A stretch of 14,185 bases of DNA from Ruminiclostridium sp. (GTDB lineage Bacteria > Bacillota > Clostridia > Oscillospirales > Oscillospiraceae): assembly GCA_021442645.1 (NCBI GenBank), contig JABUSR010000081.1, positions 1 through 14,185 on the forward strand. The letters run 5' to 3'. The translations under genes were made by a program, and so were the position numbers. Below are positions 1-7,454 of the stretch, piece after piece. Position 1 is the first letter of the stretch; each line of letters begins with the position of its first letter. The notes below the pieces were generated by a model, which was not told the origin of the DNA, did no database searches, and saw nothing but the letters and a program-made list of their open reading frames with translations.

Positions 1-300
1 GAGGGTATGACCATGGCCTTTGCCACCCTCTGCCTCTCCCGCCTGTTCCATGGGTTCAACTGTAAAACGGCTGAGCCCGTCCTCTTCAAAAAGACTTTCT
101 GGAACAATCCCGCTCTGCTGGGAGCCTTCCTGGTTGGTACCGTTTTTCTCTTCGCCGTCCTGTTAATCCCCCTGTTAGCAGGGCTGATGCAGGCAGCTTA
201 CCTGCCGCTACCCATGCTGCTGGCCATTCCCGGCCTGGCCCTGGGGAGTATGCTGGTCATCCAGCTGCTGAAAGCCGTCCGCACCCGGGGGAAGAAGTGA
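1..300 (+). CDS. C-terminal part of a cation-transporting P-type ATPase (partial)
   Basis: The reading frame is open at the first base and ends with TGA, so only the last 99 residues are in the window. They match the C-terminal membrane domain of P2-type cation pumps (calcium, or magnesium/sodium-type ATPases). A TMAFATL-like helix runs into a short 'LFHGFNC' segment, followed by two strongly hydrophobic stretches (about residues 37-62 and 67-88) and a basic tail ending in RTRGKK. In this family the domain supplies the last membrane helices of the ion path in the cytoplasmic membrane. The catalytic P and N domains lie outside the window, so the transported ion cannot be fixed; calcium is most likely from family resemblance. 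A strong terminator follows 36 bases after the stop, so this is the last gene of its unit. Confidence 0.85.
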   Translation, partial: EGMTMAFATLCLSRLFHGFNCKTAEPVLFKKTFWNNPALLGAFLVGTVFLFAVLLIPLLAGLMQAAYLPLPMLLAIPGLALGSMLVIQLLKAVRTRGKK

Positions 301-336
301 TACCGGCAAACTGCGCCAACAGAACACAGGTTTTTG

Positions 337-367
337 GCATGGCCTCCTCGGAGGCCATGCTTTTTCT
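337..367 (+). terminator. Rho-independent terminator after the P-type ATPase gene
   Basis: A perfect 10-bp stem (GCATGGCCTC at 337-346 with GAGGCCATGC at 351-360) closes a CTCG tetraloop and is followed by TTTTTCTT. A run of five T precedes the left arm. It separates the ATPase gene from the moxR unit. Confidence 0.9.
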
Positions 368-473
368 TCAAGGGGGAAAGCAGAGAAATCGCTTTTCTAG
401 GAGGAAAGGAGCAGCTGAGAATAAAACAAAGAAGGAGATTTCAGGAAAATATTTCGCAGGGCAGGAAAAAACC

Positions 474-502
474 ATGACTTTCCTTTTTGTTTATGTTATA
501 AT
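474..502 (+). promoter_or_regulatory. Predicted sigma-A promoter for the moxR-VWA unit
   Basis: There is a perfect TATAAT at 497-502 with an extended -10 TG (494-495), and an ATGACT -35-like hexamer at 474-479 with a 17-base spacer. The predicted start of transcription is near 509, which gives a leader of about 70 bases before the ATG at 581. The leader contains an imperfect hairpin (CCGGA at 520-524 with TCCGG at 538-542). I do not recognise a riboswitch in it. Confidence 0.75.
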
Positions 503-580
503 AAACCATTATTGTTTCACCGGAAAAGAGAGTTTTGTCCGGCGTGCCCCACACCACATATAGGGAAAGGATGTCATACC

Positions 581-1414
581 ATGCAAGAATTCAAGGGAAG
601 CAGCAATTATGTGGTCTCCTCCGACCTGCTGCGTATCGTCAATATTTCCATTGCCCTCCAGAAGCCTTTGCTCATCAAGGGAGAACCCGGCACCGGCAAG
701 ACCCAGTTGGCCCAGGCGATTAGCGAGGCACTGAACAAGAAGCTCATCATCTGGAATATCAAGTCCACCACCAAGGCTCAGGACGGCCTCTATGTCTATG
801 ATACCGTCCAGCGCCTCTACGACAGCCAGTTCGGCGGTGAAGGGGTGGACGACATCAAGAAGTATATCAAGCTGGGCAAACTGGGAGAGGCTTTCTCTGC
901 AGAGGAGCAGGTGGTCCTGCTCATTGACGAGATTGACAAGGCCGACCTGGAGTTCCCCAACGACCTGCTGTGGGAGCTGGACCGGATGGAGTTCTACATC
1001 CCCGAGACCAAGGAGACTATCACCGCCAAGCAGCGCCCCATCGTCATCATCACCTCCAACGCAGAGAAAGAGCTGCCTGACGCCTTCCTGCGCCGGTGCA
1101 TCTTCCACTACATTGCCTTCCCCAACCAGGCTATGATGACTGACATCGTCCACGCCCACTATGACAACATCGAGGACCACCTGCTGGAGATGGCCATGCG
1201 GGCTTTCTATCAGGTCCGAGACCTGCCCACCGTATCCAAGAAGCCCTCTACCTCCGAACTGCTGGACTGGCTCCAGGCTCTCCGGATCGGCGGCGTGGAC
1301 CCGGACAAGATCGAGGAGGAACTGCCCTACGCCGGCATCCTGCTGAAGAAGACAGAGGACCTCACCGCTGTGAAGAGTGCTAAGACCCGGGTGAAGAACG
1401 GCTACCGCTGGTAA
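581..1414 (+). CDS. MoxR-family AAA+ ATPase
   Basis: This 277-residue ATPase belongs to the MoxR/RavA-CoxD branch of AAA+ proteins, chaperone-like motors that mature or insert metal into partner proteins, often with a VWA protein. Walker A is GEPGTGKT (residues 34-41), Walker B is VVLLIDE (111-117), the sensor-1 Asn is in ITSN (N160), and an arginine-finger pair LRR lies at 170-172. A helical lid-like C-terminal region follows (about 190-277). The frame is open further upstream, but ATG 581 is chosen because GGGAAAGG at 563-570 is correctly spaced and the residues from there onward (MQEFKGSS) begin the family homology. The next gene is a CoxE-like VWA protein 81 bases downstream, the expected partner. 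No carbon monoxide dehydrogenase, methanol dehydrogenase or gas-vesicle gene is nearby, so the client is unknown. Confidence 0.9.
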   Translation: MQEFKGSSNYVVSSDLLRIVNISIALQKPLLIKGEPGTGKTQLAQAISEALNKKLIIWNIKSTTKAQDGLYVYDTVQRLYDSQFGGEGVDDIKKYIKLGKLGEAFSAEEQVVLLIDEIDKADLEFPNDLLWELDRMEFYIPETKETITAKQRPIVIITSNAEKELPDAFLRRCIFHYIAFPNQAMMTDIVHAHYDNIEDHLLEMAMRAFYQVRDLPTVSKKPSTSELLDWLQALRIGGVDPDKIEEELPYAGILLKKTEDLTAVKSAKTRVKNGYRW

Positions 1415-1447
1415 GCCGGACTTCTCGTTAGACGGGATTGACTGACC

Positions 1448-1469
1448 CTGCCTCCCGTCGGGGAGGCAG
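1448..1469 (+). other. Intercistronic hairpin between moxR-like and VWA genes
   Basis: A perfect 9-bp inverted repeat (CTGCCTCCC at 1448-1456, GGGAGGCAG at 1461-1469) has a GTCG loop. No T-run follows, so it is not a standard terminator. It could stabilise the upstream transcript, mark a processing site, or set the ratio of the two proteins. It ends 14 bases before the ribosome binding site of the VWA gene. Confidence 0.6.
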
Positions 1470-1495
1470 CCCGATGCAAAGAAAGAGGAGACACT

Positions 1496-2692
1496 GTGTT
1501 TACTGATTTTTTCTATCTTCTGCGCGCCCGGGGTCTGAAGGTGTCCATGAATGAATGGCTCTCCCTCATGGAGGCTTTGGAACGGGGCCTGTGTAGGAAC
1601 AGCCTGCTGGAGTTTTATTATGTATGCCGGGCTGTCCTGGTGAAGACCGAGGCAGATTTTGACAAGTTCGATGAGATCTTCCTGGAGTACTTCGAGCGGA
1701 TCCAGCACATAGAGGATATCCCCAACGAGCTCATGGACTGGCTCCATGACCCCAAAAACATGAAGAAATACGACAAGGACGAGGTGGATGCCCGCACCCG
1801 CTACGACCTGGAAAAACTCCGCCAGATGCTGGAGGAGCGGCTCAAGGAACAGCACGAGCGCCACGACGGCGGCCAGTACTGGGTGGGTACCGGCGGCACC
1901 TCCACCATGGGACACTCGGGCTATGCGGCCACCGGCATCCGTGTGGGGGGTGAGGGCCGACACCGCCACGCCCTCCAGGTGGCCGGGGAGCGGGAATTCC
2001 GGGACTTCCGAGAGGACAACATCCTGGACCAGCGGTCCTTCCAGCTGGCTTTCCGCCGCTTGCGACAGATGACTACCCGTCAGGATGGTCCCATGGATGT
2101 GCTTAACCTGGACCGGACCATCGAGGAGACCTGCAACAACGCCGGGTATCTTCAGCTGGAGTTCGACCGTCCCCGGACCAATGATATTAAGGTCATGGTC
2201 CTCTTTGACTCCGGCGGCTCCATGAATCCCTATGCCCGTCTGTGCAGTCAGCTCTTCCAGGCGGTGAACAAGGCCAACAATTTTAAGGATCTGAAGATCT
2301 ATTACTTCCATAACATCTGGTACTCTGAGCTGTATACCGACCCCCGCTGTTTCTATGAGAATGCGGTGCAGACCCAGTGGGTCATCAACAACCTCAGCCG
2401 AGAGTACAAGGTCATCGTGGTGGGAGACGCCTCCATGGCACCCACGGAGCTGACCTGGATTGGCGGCAGCAGCTGGTACAGTCGTTATAACCAGGAGACC
2501 GGCCTGACCTGGCTAAACCGGTTCCATAACCGCTTTGAGAAGATGGTGTGGTTCAACCCCATCCCCGAGGCCATGTGGGAGTATGACTACGGATATCAGA
2601 CCATCGAGATGATTCGCAACACTGTGGATATGTACCAGCTTACGGTGGAGGGCCTGGCCCGGGGCCTGAAAAAGCTGGTGGCCGCTCGGTAA
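1496..2692 (+). CDS. CoxE-like von Willebrand factor A domain protein (GTG start)
   Basis: This 398-residue soluble protein has a C-terminal VWA domain. The start is GTG at 1496, preceded by AGAGGAG at 1484-1490; the protein begins with FTDFFYLLRARG, typical of the CoxE-like family. The N-terminal half (about 1-220) is helical and charged, including a Gly/His-rich patch (GGQYWVGTGGTSTMGHSG, about 122-139). The VWA domain starts near 230. Its metal-ion-dependent adhesion site reads DSGGSM (D238, S242), i.e. DxGxS rather than the textbook DxSxS; as far as I know this is common in this subfamily. A second VWA strand, VVGDASM, is near D311. Such proteins pair with MoxR ATPases to remodel or metallate a client, and the gene upstream is that ATPase. 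It is probably cotranscribed with it and ends before a terminator at 2724. The client is unknown. Confidence 0.88.
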   Translation: MFTDFFYLLRARGLKVSMNEWLSLMEALERGLCRNSLLEFYYVCRAVLVKTEADFDKFDEIFLEYFERIQHIEDIPNELMDWLHDPKNMKKYDKDEVDARTRYDLEKLRQMLEERLKEQHERHDGGQYWVGTGGTSTMGHSGYAATGIRVGGEGRHRHALQVAGEREFRDFREDNILDQRSFQLAFRRLRQMTTRQDGPMDVLNLDRTIEETCNNAGYLQLEFDRPRTNDIKVMVLFDSGGSMNPYARLCSQLFQAVNKANNFKDLKIYYFHNIWYSELYTDPRCFYENAVQTQWVINNLSREYKVIVVGDASMAPTELTWIGGSSWYSRYNQETGLTWLNRFHNRFEKMVWFNPIPEAMWEYDYGYQTIEMIRNTVDMYQLTVEGLARGLKKLVAAR

Positions 2693-2723
2693 GCGCGGCT
2701 CACAACCTGTAAAATCCAGAAAG

Positions 2724-2757
2724 GCGCCTGCCGGGACCATCGGCAGGTGCTTTTCTG
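2724..2757 (+). terminator. Rho-independent terminator after the VWA gene
   Basis: A 10-bp stem with one G-U pair (GCGCCTGCCG at 2724-2733, CGGCAGGTGC at 2741-2750) is followed by TTTTCTGTCT. It lies 32 bases after the stop codon. A further T6 run at 2802-2807 follows GC-rich sequence, but I found no clean stem for it. The rest of the 2693-2933 gap holds only the promoter region of the next gene. Confidence 0.8.
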
Positions 2758-2894
2758 TCTCCGGGGACTCTGCGGAAACCTCCGTGGCGGATTCCGGGGG
2801 CTTTTTTGGTAAGGATCCCCGGGGAAGCATAGGCTGGACGGAAAAAATTTAAAGAACTTTGCCTCTGTGTCTTTTTGTTTTTCCGAAAATGTCA

Positions 2895-2900
2895 TATAAT
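2895..2900 (+). promoter_or_regulatory. Predicted -10 element for the ymdB-yhaO-yhaN unit
   Basis: A perfect TATAAT lies 34 bases upstream of the ymdB ATG. The region 16-18 bases further upstream is T-rich (around 2871-2878) with no good TTGACA match, so the -35 is weak or absent. It is the only promoter-like sequence in this gap. Confidence 0.5.
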
Positions 2901-2933
2901 AAGAGAAGACTATATTTCCCGGGAGGGATATCC

Positions 2934-3719
2934 ATGCTATTGAACGTACTGGCTGTGGGGGACGTGGCCTCTGACATCGGGCTGGACAGTCTACGGCGCC
3001 ACCTGCGTGCCCTGAAAAAACAGCACGAGGTCCACTTCACTGTGGTCAACGGGGAAAACGCTGCAGGGCTGGGTCTTCTGCCCCGCCACGGAGAGGAGAT
3101 TTTCGACGCCGGGGCCGACGTTATCACGCTGGGCAACCACACCTGGGGCAAGCTTCAAATCACCGATTACCTGGAGGATAATCCCTATATCCTGCGGCCT
3201 GCAAACTTTGCCCCCGAACTGCCCGGCCGGGGTTTTGGGATCTTCGACGGTCCCAGGGGCCTGAAGATCGGGGTGCTGAATCTCATGGGCCGCTTTGAGC
3301 TGGACTGCCACCTGTCCTCTCCCTTCCGAATGGCTGATAACCTGCTGGCCGGGGAACTGGCCGGGGCCGACATCGTTCTGGTGGACTTCCACGCCGAGGC
3401 CACCAGTGAGAAGGGAGCTATGGGCTGGTACTTGGATGGCAGGGTCCAAGCAGTGTGGGGAACCCACACCCATGTGCCCACCGCTGACGGGCAGGTGCTT
3501 CCCAAGGGTACCGGATTTATCACCGACGTGGGTATGACTGGTCCCGCCCTGTCTGTTCTGGGTGTGAAGCCGGAGAACTCCATCAGCCGTTTCCTGGGGG
3601 GACTTCCCCGCCGGTATGAAGCGGCCCCCGGTCCCGGCAAGGTAAATGCCGTGCTTTTTTCTATCGACACGGCTGCCAAACGGTGCGTCAGCGTTACCCG
3701 CTGTGACGCCTTCGACTGA
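2934..3719 (+). CDS. ymdB: YmdB-family metallophosphoesterase (2',3'-cyclic nucleotide phosphodiesterase)
   Basis: The protein has 261 residues, close to the 264 of Bacillus subtilis YmdB, whose family hydrolyses 2',3'-cyclic nucleotides with a di-metal centre in the cytoplasm and affects biofilm and motility decisions. The metal and catalytic ligands are in place: D10 (VGDV), E41-N42 (NGENAAG), N68-H69 (LGNHTW), H153 (DFHAE), H178 and H180 (GTHTHVPTAD). The TGFITDVGMTGP segment near the C-terminus is also characteristic. ATG 2934 is chosen for its GGGAGGGA ribosome binding site at 2921-2928; the longer open frame upstream adds non-homologous residues. In Bacillus ymdB lies beside the RNase Y gene; here its partner is a YhaO/YhaN pair starting 20 bases downstream, so it is probably cotranscribed with DNA-processing genes. 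Confidence 0.93.
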   Translation: MLLNVLAVGDVASDIGLDSLRRHLRALKKQHEVHFTVVNGENAAGLGLLPRHGEEIFDAGADVITLGNHTWGKLQITDYLEDNPYILRPANFAPELPGRGFGIFDGPRGLKIGVLNLMGRFELDCHLSSPFRMADNLLAGELAGADIVLVDFHAEATSEKGAMGWYLDGRVQAVWGTHTHVPTADGQVLPKGTGFITDVGMTGPALSVLGVKPENSISRFLGGLPRRYEAAPGPGKVNAVLFSIDTAAKRCVSVTRCDAFD

Positions 3720-3739
3720 ATTTTTAAGAGGAGGAGCTT

Positions 3740-4837
3740 ATGCTGACTTTTCTGCACGCCGCTGACCTCCACCTGGACTCGCCCTTCTCCGCGCTCTCTC
3801 CTGAGCAAGCGGCAGAACGGCGGGACGAGGCGCGGCAGCTTCTGCCCCGGCTGGCACAGACCGCCCGGGATGCACGGGCAGATTTGATTTTCCTGTGCGG
3901 AGACATCTTTGACAGCCGACGCGTCTGGCCGGAGACCATCCAGATTCTCTATCAGACCCTGGAGGAGATAGAGGCGGAAGTCTTTGTGGCTCCCGGCAAT
4001 CACGATCCCTATGGGAAGGACTCCCCTTATCGGAAACTGGCCTGGCCCCGGCATGTCCATATTTTCACGTCCCCGATACCCCAACTGGTCCGTCTGCCCA
4101 GCTTGGGGGTGGAGGTCTACGGCAGTGCTTTCCTCTCTGCCTATCGGATGGACAGCCCTTTGGAGGGATTCCGGGCTGCCGACCGGGGCATGGTCCGGTT
4201 CGGCTGTTTCCACGGGGACCTGTCCGCCCCCAACAGCCGATACGGCCCCATCTCTCAGCAGCAGATTGCTGATTCCGACCTGGACTACCTAGCCCTGGGC
4301 CATGTCCACAAGGCCAGTGGCCTGCAGAAAGCTGGAAAGACTTGGTATGCCTGGCCGGGATGTCCTGAGGGCCGTGGTTTTGATGAGACCGGGGAGAAGG
4401 GCGTCTACCTGGGCCGGATAGACGAGAGACAGGTGGGGCTTGAGTTCATCCCTCTGGCAAAGCGCCGGTACCTGACCCACCAACTGGACATCAGCGGCCG
4501 GGATCCTGTCCTGGCACTGAAGGACCTCATGGCAGATGGGGATCCTGCGGACATTGTGCGGATAACCCTGATGGGGGAGCGGGACCCGGAGGACGAACCG
4601 GAGCTCACGGCCCTCACTGCGCTGGCCTCCAGTTATTTTTACAGCGCCGGCCTGCGGGATGAGACATCTCTGAGCCGGAACATCTGGAAGCGGGCGGAGG
4701 AGGATACCCTCGCCGGGATTTTCCTGCGTATCATGGCGCAGCGGATGGAGAAGGCTTCCCGGGAGGAGCGCATGGTGATGGAGCGGGCAGTCCGCTTTGG
4801 CCTGGCCGCCCTGGAGGGAAGGGAGGAACCCCGATGA
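3740..4837 (+). CDS. YhaO/SbcD-like DNA repair metallophosphoesterase (Mre11 family)
   Basis: The 365-residue protein carries the Mre11/SbcD phosphoesterase motifs in order: D9-x-H11 (AADLH), G54-D55 (CGDIFDS), G86-N87-H88-D89 (PGNHD), H158 (CFHGD) and G187-H188-V189-H190 (ALGHVHK). These bind two Mn ions for DNA end or strand cleavage. The C-terminal third (about 240-365) is the capping and helical region, ending in a charged helix that in related systems binds the ATPase partner. The start has AGAGGAGG at 3727-3734. Its stop overlaps the start of the ATPase gene in ATGA (4834-4837), so the two are translationally coupled, as expected for nuclease-ATPase pairs. It resembles B. subtilis YhaO more than classical SbcD. 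The substrate is not known from sequence. Confidence 0.9.
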   Translation: MLTFLHAADLHLDSPFSALSPEQAAERRDEARQLLPRLAQTARDARADLIFLCGDIFDSRRVWPETIQILYQTLEEIEAEVFVAPGNHDPYGKDSPYRKLAWPRHVHIFTSPIPQLVRLPSLGVEVYGSAFLSAYRMDSPLEGFRAADRGMVRFGCFHGDLSAPNSRYGPISQQQIADSDLDYLALGHVHKASGLQKAGKTWYAWPGCPEGRGFDETGEKGVYLGRIDERQVGLEFIPLAKRRYLTHQLDISGRDPVLALKDLMADGDPADIVRITLMGERDPEDEPELTALTALASSYFYSAGLRDETSLSRNIWKRAEEDTLAGIFLRIMAQRMEKASREERMVMERAVRFGLAALEGREEPR

Positions 4838-6690
4838 AACTGCTGCAGCTTACGGCTACCTTCGGGTGCCTCGAAAACGAGACTCTGACCTTTGGCGATG
4901 GGTTCAACCTGGTAGGAGCCCCCAATGGCGCAGGCAAGTCTACTTGGTGCGCCTTCCTGCGGACCATGCTCTACGGGCTGGATACTCACCAGCGGGACAA
5001 AAAGGGCGCCCCCGCGGAGAAAAACCGATACCGCCCCTGGAGTGGGGCACCTATGGAGGGGGTTATGCTCTGCCAATGGGGGGAGCGCACCCTGGAGGTC
5101 CGAAGGACCTCCGCAGGAGGGGTTCCTATGGGGGATTTCTCTGCCGTCGACCGGGATAGCCGGCAGCCGGTGCCCGGACTCACAGGAGAAAACCTGGGTG
5201 AAGTGCTCACTGGAGTCAGCCGGGAGGTCTTTGACCGGTCGGTTTTCCTGCGTCAGACCGGCCTGGCCGTGACCCAGAGCCAGGAGCTGGAGCGGCGGAT
5301 TGCCGCCCTGGTGTCCTCCGGCGAGGAGGGCGTGTCCTGGTCCGAGGCTGACCAGTGCCTACGGAACTGGAAGCGCCGCCGCCGTTATCACAAGACAGGC
5401 CTTTTGCCCCAACTGGAGGGGGAAGAGCAGACCCTGCTGGATACCCAGACCCGTACCGCCTACCTGCGCCGCACCCTGGAGGAGGTCAAAGGTCGGGCGG
5501 ACGCCCTGCAGGAGCAGAAGGAGAACTGGGACAGCCGCTTGGAAGAGGAGGAGCGACAGTTCCGTCTGGTGGGCCAGCAGAGAATGGCCGAGGCCACTGC
5601 CTCCCTGGAGGCCGCCCGGGACCGGGTCCAGGCACTGGAGGAAGCGGGCGCAGGCCGCGAGGAAGACCGGGATATGGAGAAAGAGCAGGAAGAGATCCGG
5701 CACGAGATGAAGGTCCGTAAGCGGCGCATGACCGGCTTTGTGGTCCTGGCCGTCCTGGTGACTCTGGTCTGCGGTGTCCTCTTTTTGATTCCCCGGCTTT
5801 TGGCTGAGGGGATTCCGCTGTCCATTCCCATGCTGTCCTGGCCCGTCTGCGCCGGGGTGGCGGGGGGCATTTGGGTGCTTGTGATTCTGTTTTCCATTGT
5901 TAAATCCGTCTCTGACCGACGAGGCAGGAGAACGCTGAGCATGCTCACCGGGGAAATCATCCACCGGGACCACCAGGCCCGGGAATGGAAAGAGGCTGTG
6001 GTACAGGAGAACCAGGCCCAGAAATACTTCGACGCGGTCAGTCGCCAGGGGGAAGTCTCCCCGTATCATCCCCCGGAGGCCGAGGCCTGCCGGGAGTCCC
6101 TGAACATTGCCCGACAGGAGCAGGCCAACCTTCAGGGGCAGCTGGACACCTTAGGTGACCCGGTAATCGTGGACGCCAAGCTGGACAGCATCCGGGAGCA
6201 GAAAGCCATGCTCCAGACAGACTATGAGGCTCTGGATATGGCACTGGAAGCTATGGAAGAGGCCAACGCCCGCCTCCACGCCCGATTCTCCCCGGAACTC
6301 AGCCACCGGGCCGGGGAGTATTTTGCCCGACTCACGGAGGGGCGGTACACCCGGGTGGATCTGACCCGGGATATGGAGATCACCGTCCAGGAGGAGGGTG
6401 AGTTGGCACTCCAGCCCCTGGCCTATCTGAGTAAAGGGACCACAGACTTGCTCTACCTGGCCCTGCGCCTGGCCGTGGCAGACCTGGTCCTGCCGGAACC
6501 TGATGAGGTGCCGCTGATTCTGGACGATGCCCTGCTCGCCATGGACGACACCCGGATGGAGCTGGCGTCGGAGACGTTGCTGGAGCTGGCCTCGCGTCGC
6601 CAGGTGATTCTCTTCACCTGCCAACGCCGTGAGTTCCGACTGCTGACGGGCCGGAAGGGAGTCGCCATACGAAAACTGACGGGCGCCTGA
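4834..6690 (+). CDS. YhaN/SbcC-like ATPase with two membrane helices
   Basis: This 618-residue Rad50/SbcC-related ATPase is the partner of the nuclease encoded just upstream. The N-terminal half-site has GAPNGAGKST (28-37); the first P-loop glycine position is Ala29, as in the APN-type loops of YhaN-like proteins. Charged coiled-coil stretches follow (about 185-298). Then come two hydrophobic helices (about 302-324 and 336-356), then a second coil (about 375-490). The C-terminal half-site has the ABC signature LSKGTTD (532-538) and Walker B LILDD (561-565) followed by ALLAMDD. The usual switch histidine position in FTCQRRE appears to be Gln597. I see no CxxC zinc hook. It is much shorter than B. 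subtilis YhaN (over 900 residues), mainly in the coiled coil. It probably works at the membrane in DNA-end processing. Confidence 0.88.
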   Translation: MKLLQLTATFGCLENETLTFGDGFNLVGAPNGAGKSTWCAFLRTMLYGLDTHQRDKKGAPAEKNRYRPWSGAPMEGVMLCQWGERTLEVRRTSAGGVPMGDFSAVDRDSRQPVPGLTGENLGEVLTGVSREVFDRSVFLRQTGLAVTQSQELERRIAALVSSGEEGVSWSEADQCLRNWKRRRRYHKTGLLPQLEGEEQTLLDTQTRTAYLRRTLEEVKGRADALQEQKENWDSRLEEEERQFRLVGQQRMAEATASLEAARDRVQALEEAGAGREEDRDMEKEQEEIRHEMKVRKRRMTGFVVLAVLVTLVCGVLFLIPRLLAEGIPLSIPMLSWPVCAGVAGGIWVLVILFSIVKSVSDRRGRRTLSMLTGEIIHRDHQAREWKEAVVQENQAQKYFDAVSRQGEVSPYHPPEAEACRESLNIARQEQANLQGQLDTLGDPVIVDAKLDSIREQKAMLQTDYEALDMALEAMEEANARLHARFSPELSHRAGEYFARLTEGRYTRVDLTRDMEITVQEEGELALQPLAYLSKGTTDLLYLALRLAVADLVLPEPDEVPLILDDALLAMDDTRMELASETLLELASRRQVILFTCQRREFRLLTGRKGVAIRKLTGA

Positions 6691-6710
6691 GCCCTATCGG
6701 CGATTGAAGG

Positions 6711-6739
6711 TTGCCAAGCCGGGACAAAGCAGGTATAAT
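6711..6739 (+). promoter_or_regulatory. Predicted sigma-A promoter for signal peptidase-rqcP unit
   Basis: TTGCCA at 6711-6716 and a perfect TATAAT at 6734-6739 are separated by exactly 17 bases. It starts 21 bases after the yhaN stop and lies 38 bases before the lepB ATG. No terminator is visible between yhaN and this promoter, so readthrough may add to it. Confidence 0.85.
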
Positions 6740-6776
6740 ATTACCCTGAACCCAAGACCCAAAGGAGGTCATACCC

Positions 6777-7436
6777 ATGTCTGAATCGAACGAGCCCCGG
6801 GAGGTACTGCAGCCCGAGGATTCAAAGCCGGGACCGGTGGAGGCTGTCCCCACTCCCCAGGCGGACATACAGCCGGAGGACGGAAAAAAGAAACAGAAGA
6901 CGACCTTTGCCGAGGATTGTTATGGTTGGCTCCAGGCTCTCTGCGTGGCTCTGGGCATCCTCATCGTGTGCTTTACCTTTTTAGGCCGCGTGGTTGGCGT
7001 GGAGGGGTCCTCTATGGTTCCCACCCTGGAGGATCAGGATATGCTCCTCCTTCGGTGTGCAGGCTATCACCCCCAGCAGGGAGATGTAGTGGTCCTCCAC
7101 AAGGACTTTGCCGAGATTCACTTCCCCATCGTGAAGCGAGTCATCGCCGTGGGCGGGCAGACCGTGGAGATTAACTATGACACCGGTACCGTCTATGTAG
7201 ACGGGGTGGCCCTTGATGAGCCCTACATTGCCGAGACCATGCGAACGCCCGGCAGTGCCTACGAACAGGGGACTTACTGGAATGTGCCGGAGGGCTCTAT
7301 CTTCGTGATGGGCGATAACCGCAATGCCTCTTCCGACAGCCGCCACGCAGACCTGGGCGTGGTAGATGAGCGCTATGTGCTGGGCAAGGTGGTGTGCGTC
7401 ATTTTCCCCTTCCAGCACATCGGCGTTGTGCACTGA
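6777..7436 (+). CDS. lepB: Type I signal peptidase
   Basis: This 219-residue membrane-anchored serine protease removes signal peptides from exported proteins on the outer face of the cytoplasmic membrane. Residues 1-45 form a polar, Pro/Glu-rich cytoplasmic tail with a repeated QPED (12-15 and 32-35) and a lysine cluster just before the single membrane helix (about 51-70). The catalytic serine is S79 in GSSMVPTL and the general base is K120 in VKRVIAVGG. The conserved GDNRNASSDSR box is at 179-189. The size and single anchor fit the Gram-positive SipS type. AAAGGAGG at 6761-6768 fixes the start. It has its own promoter and is followed 18 bases later by rqcP, so the two are likely cotranscribed. 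Confidence 0.96.
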   Translation: MSESNEPREVLQPEDSKPGPVEAVPTPQADIQPEDGKKKQKTTFAEDCYGWLQALCVALGILIVCFTFLGRVVGVEGSSMVPTLEDQDMLLLRCAGYHPQQGDVVVLHKDFAEIHFPIVKRVIAVGGQTVEINYDTGTVYVDGVALDEPYIAETMRTPGSAYEQGTYWNVPEGSIFVMGDNRNASSDSRHADLGVVDERYVLGKVVCVIFPFQHIGVVH

Positions 7437-7454
7437 CGGAAAGGAGAGGAAAGA

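Noticed and set aside
297..563. An 88-codon open frame after the P-type ATPase
   Set aside because: It runs through a perfect terminator and the extended -10 promoter, has no ribosome binding site and no recognisable product.
509..2311. A 600-codon open frame on the minus strand across the moxR and VWA genes
   Set aside because: It lies antisense to two well-recognised genes, has no ribosome binding site at its ATG, and its low-complexity Leu/Val/Gly/His-rich product looks like the complement of GC-rich coding DNA.
2761..2807. Possible second terminator before ymdB
   Set aside because: There is a T6 run after GC-rich sequence, but I could not find a stem that ends next to it.
3185..4213. 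A 342-codon minus-strand open frame across ymdB and yhaO
   Set aside because: It is a shadow of two strongly supported plus-strand genes and shows no recognisable domain.
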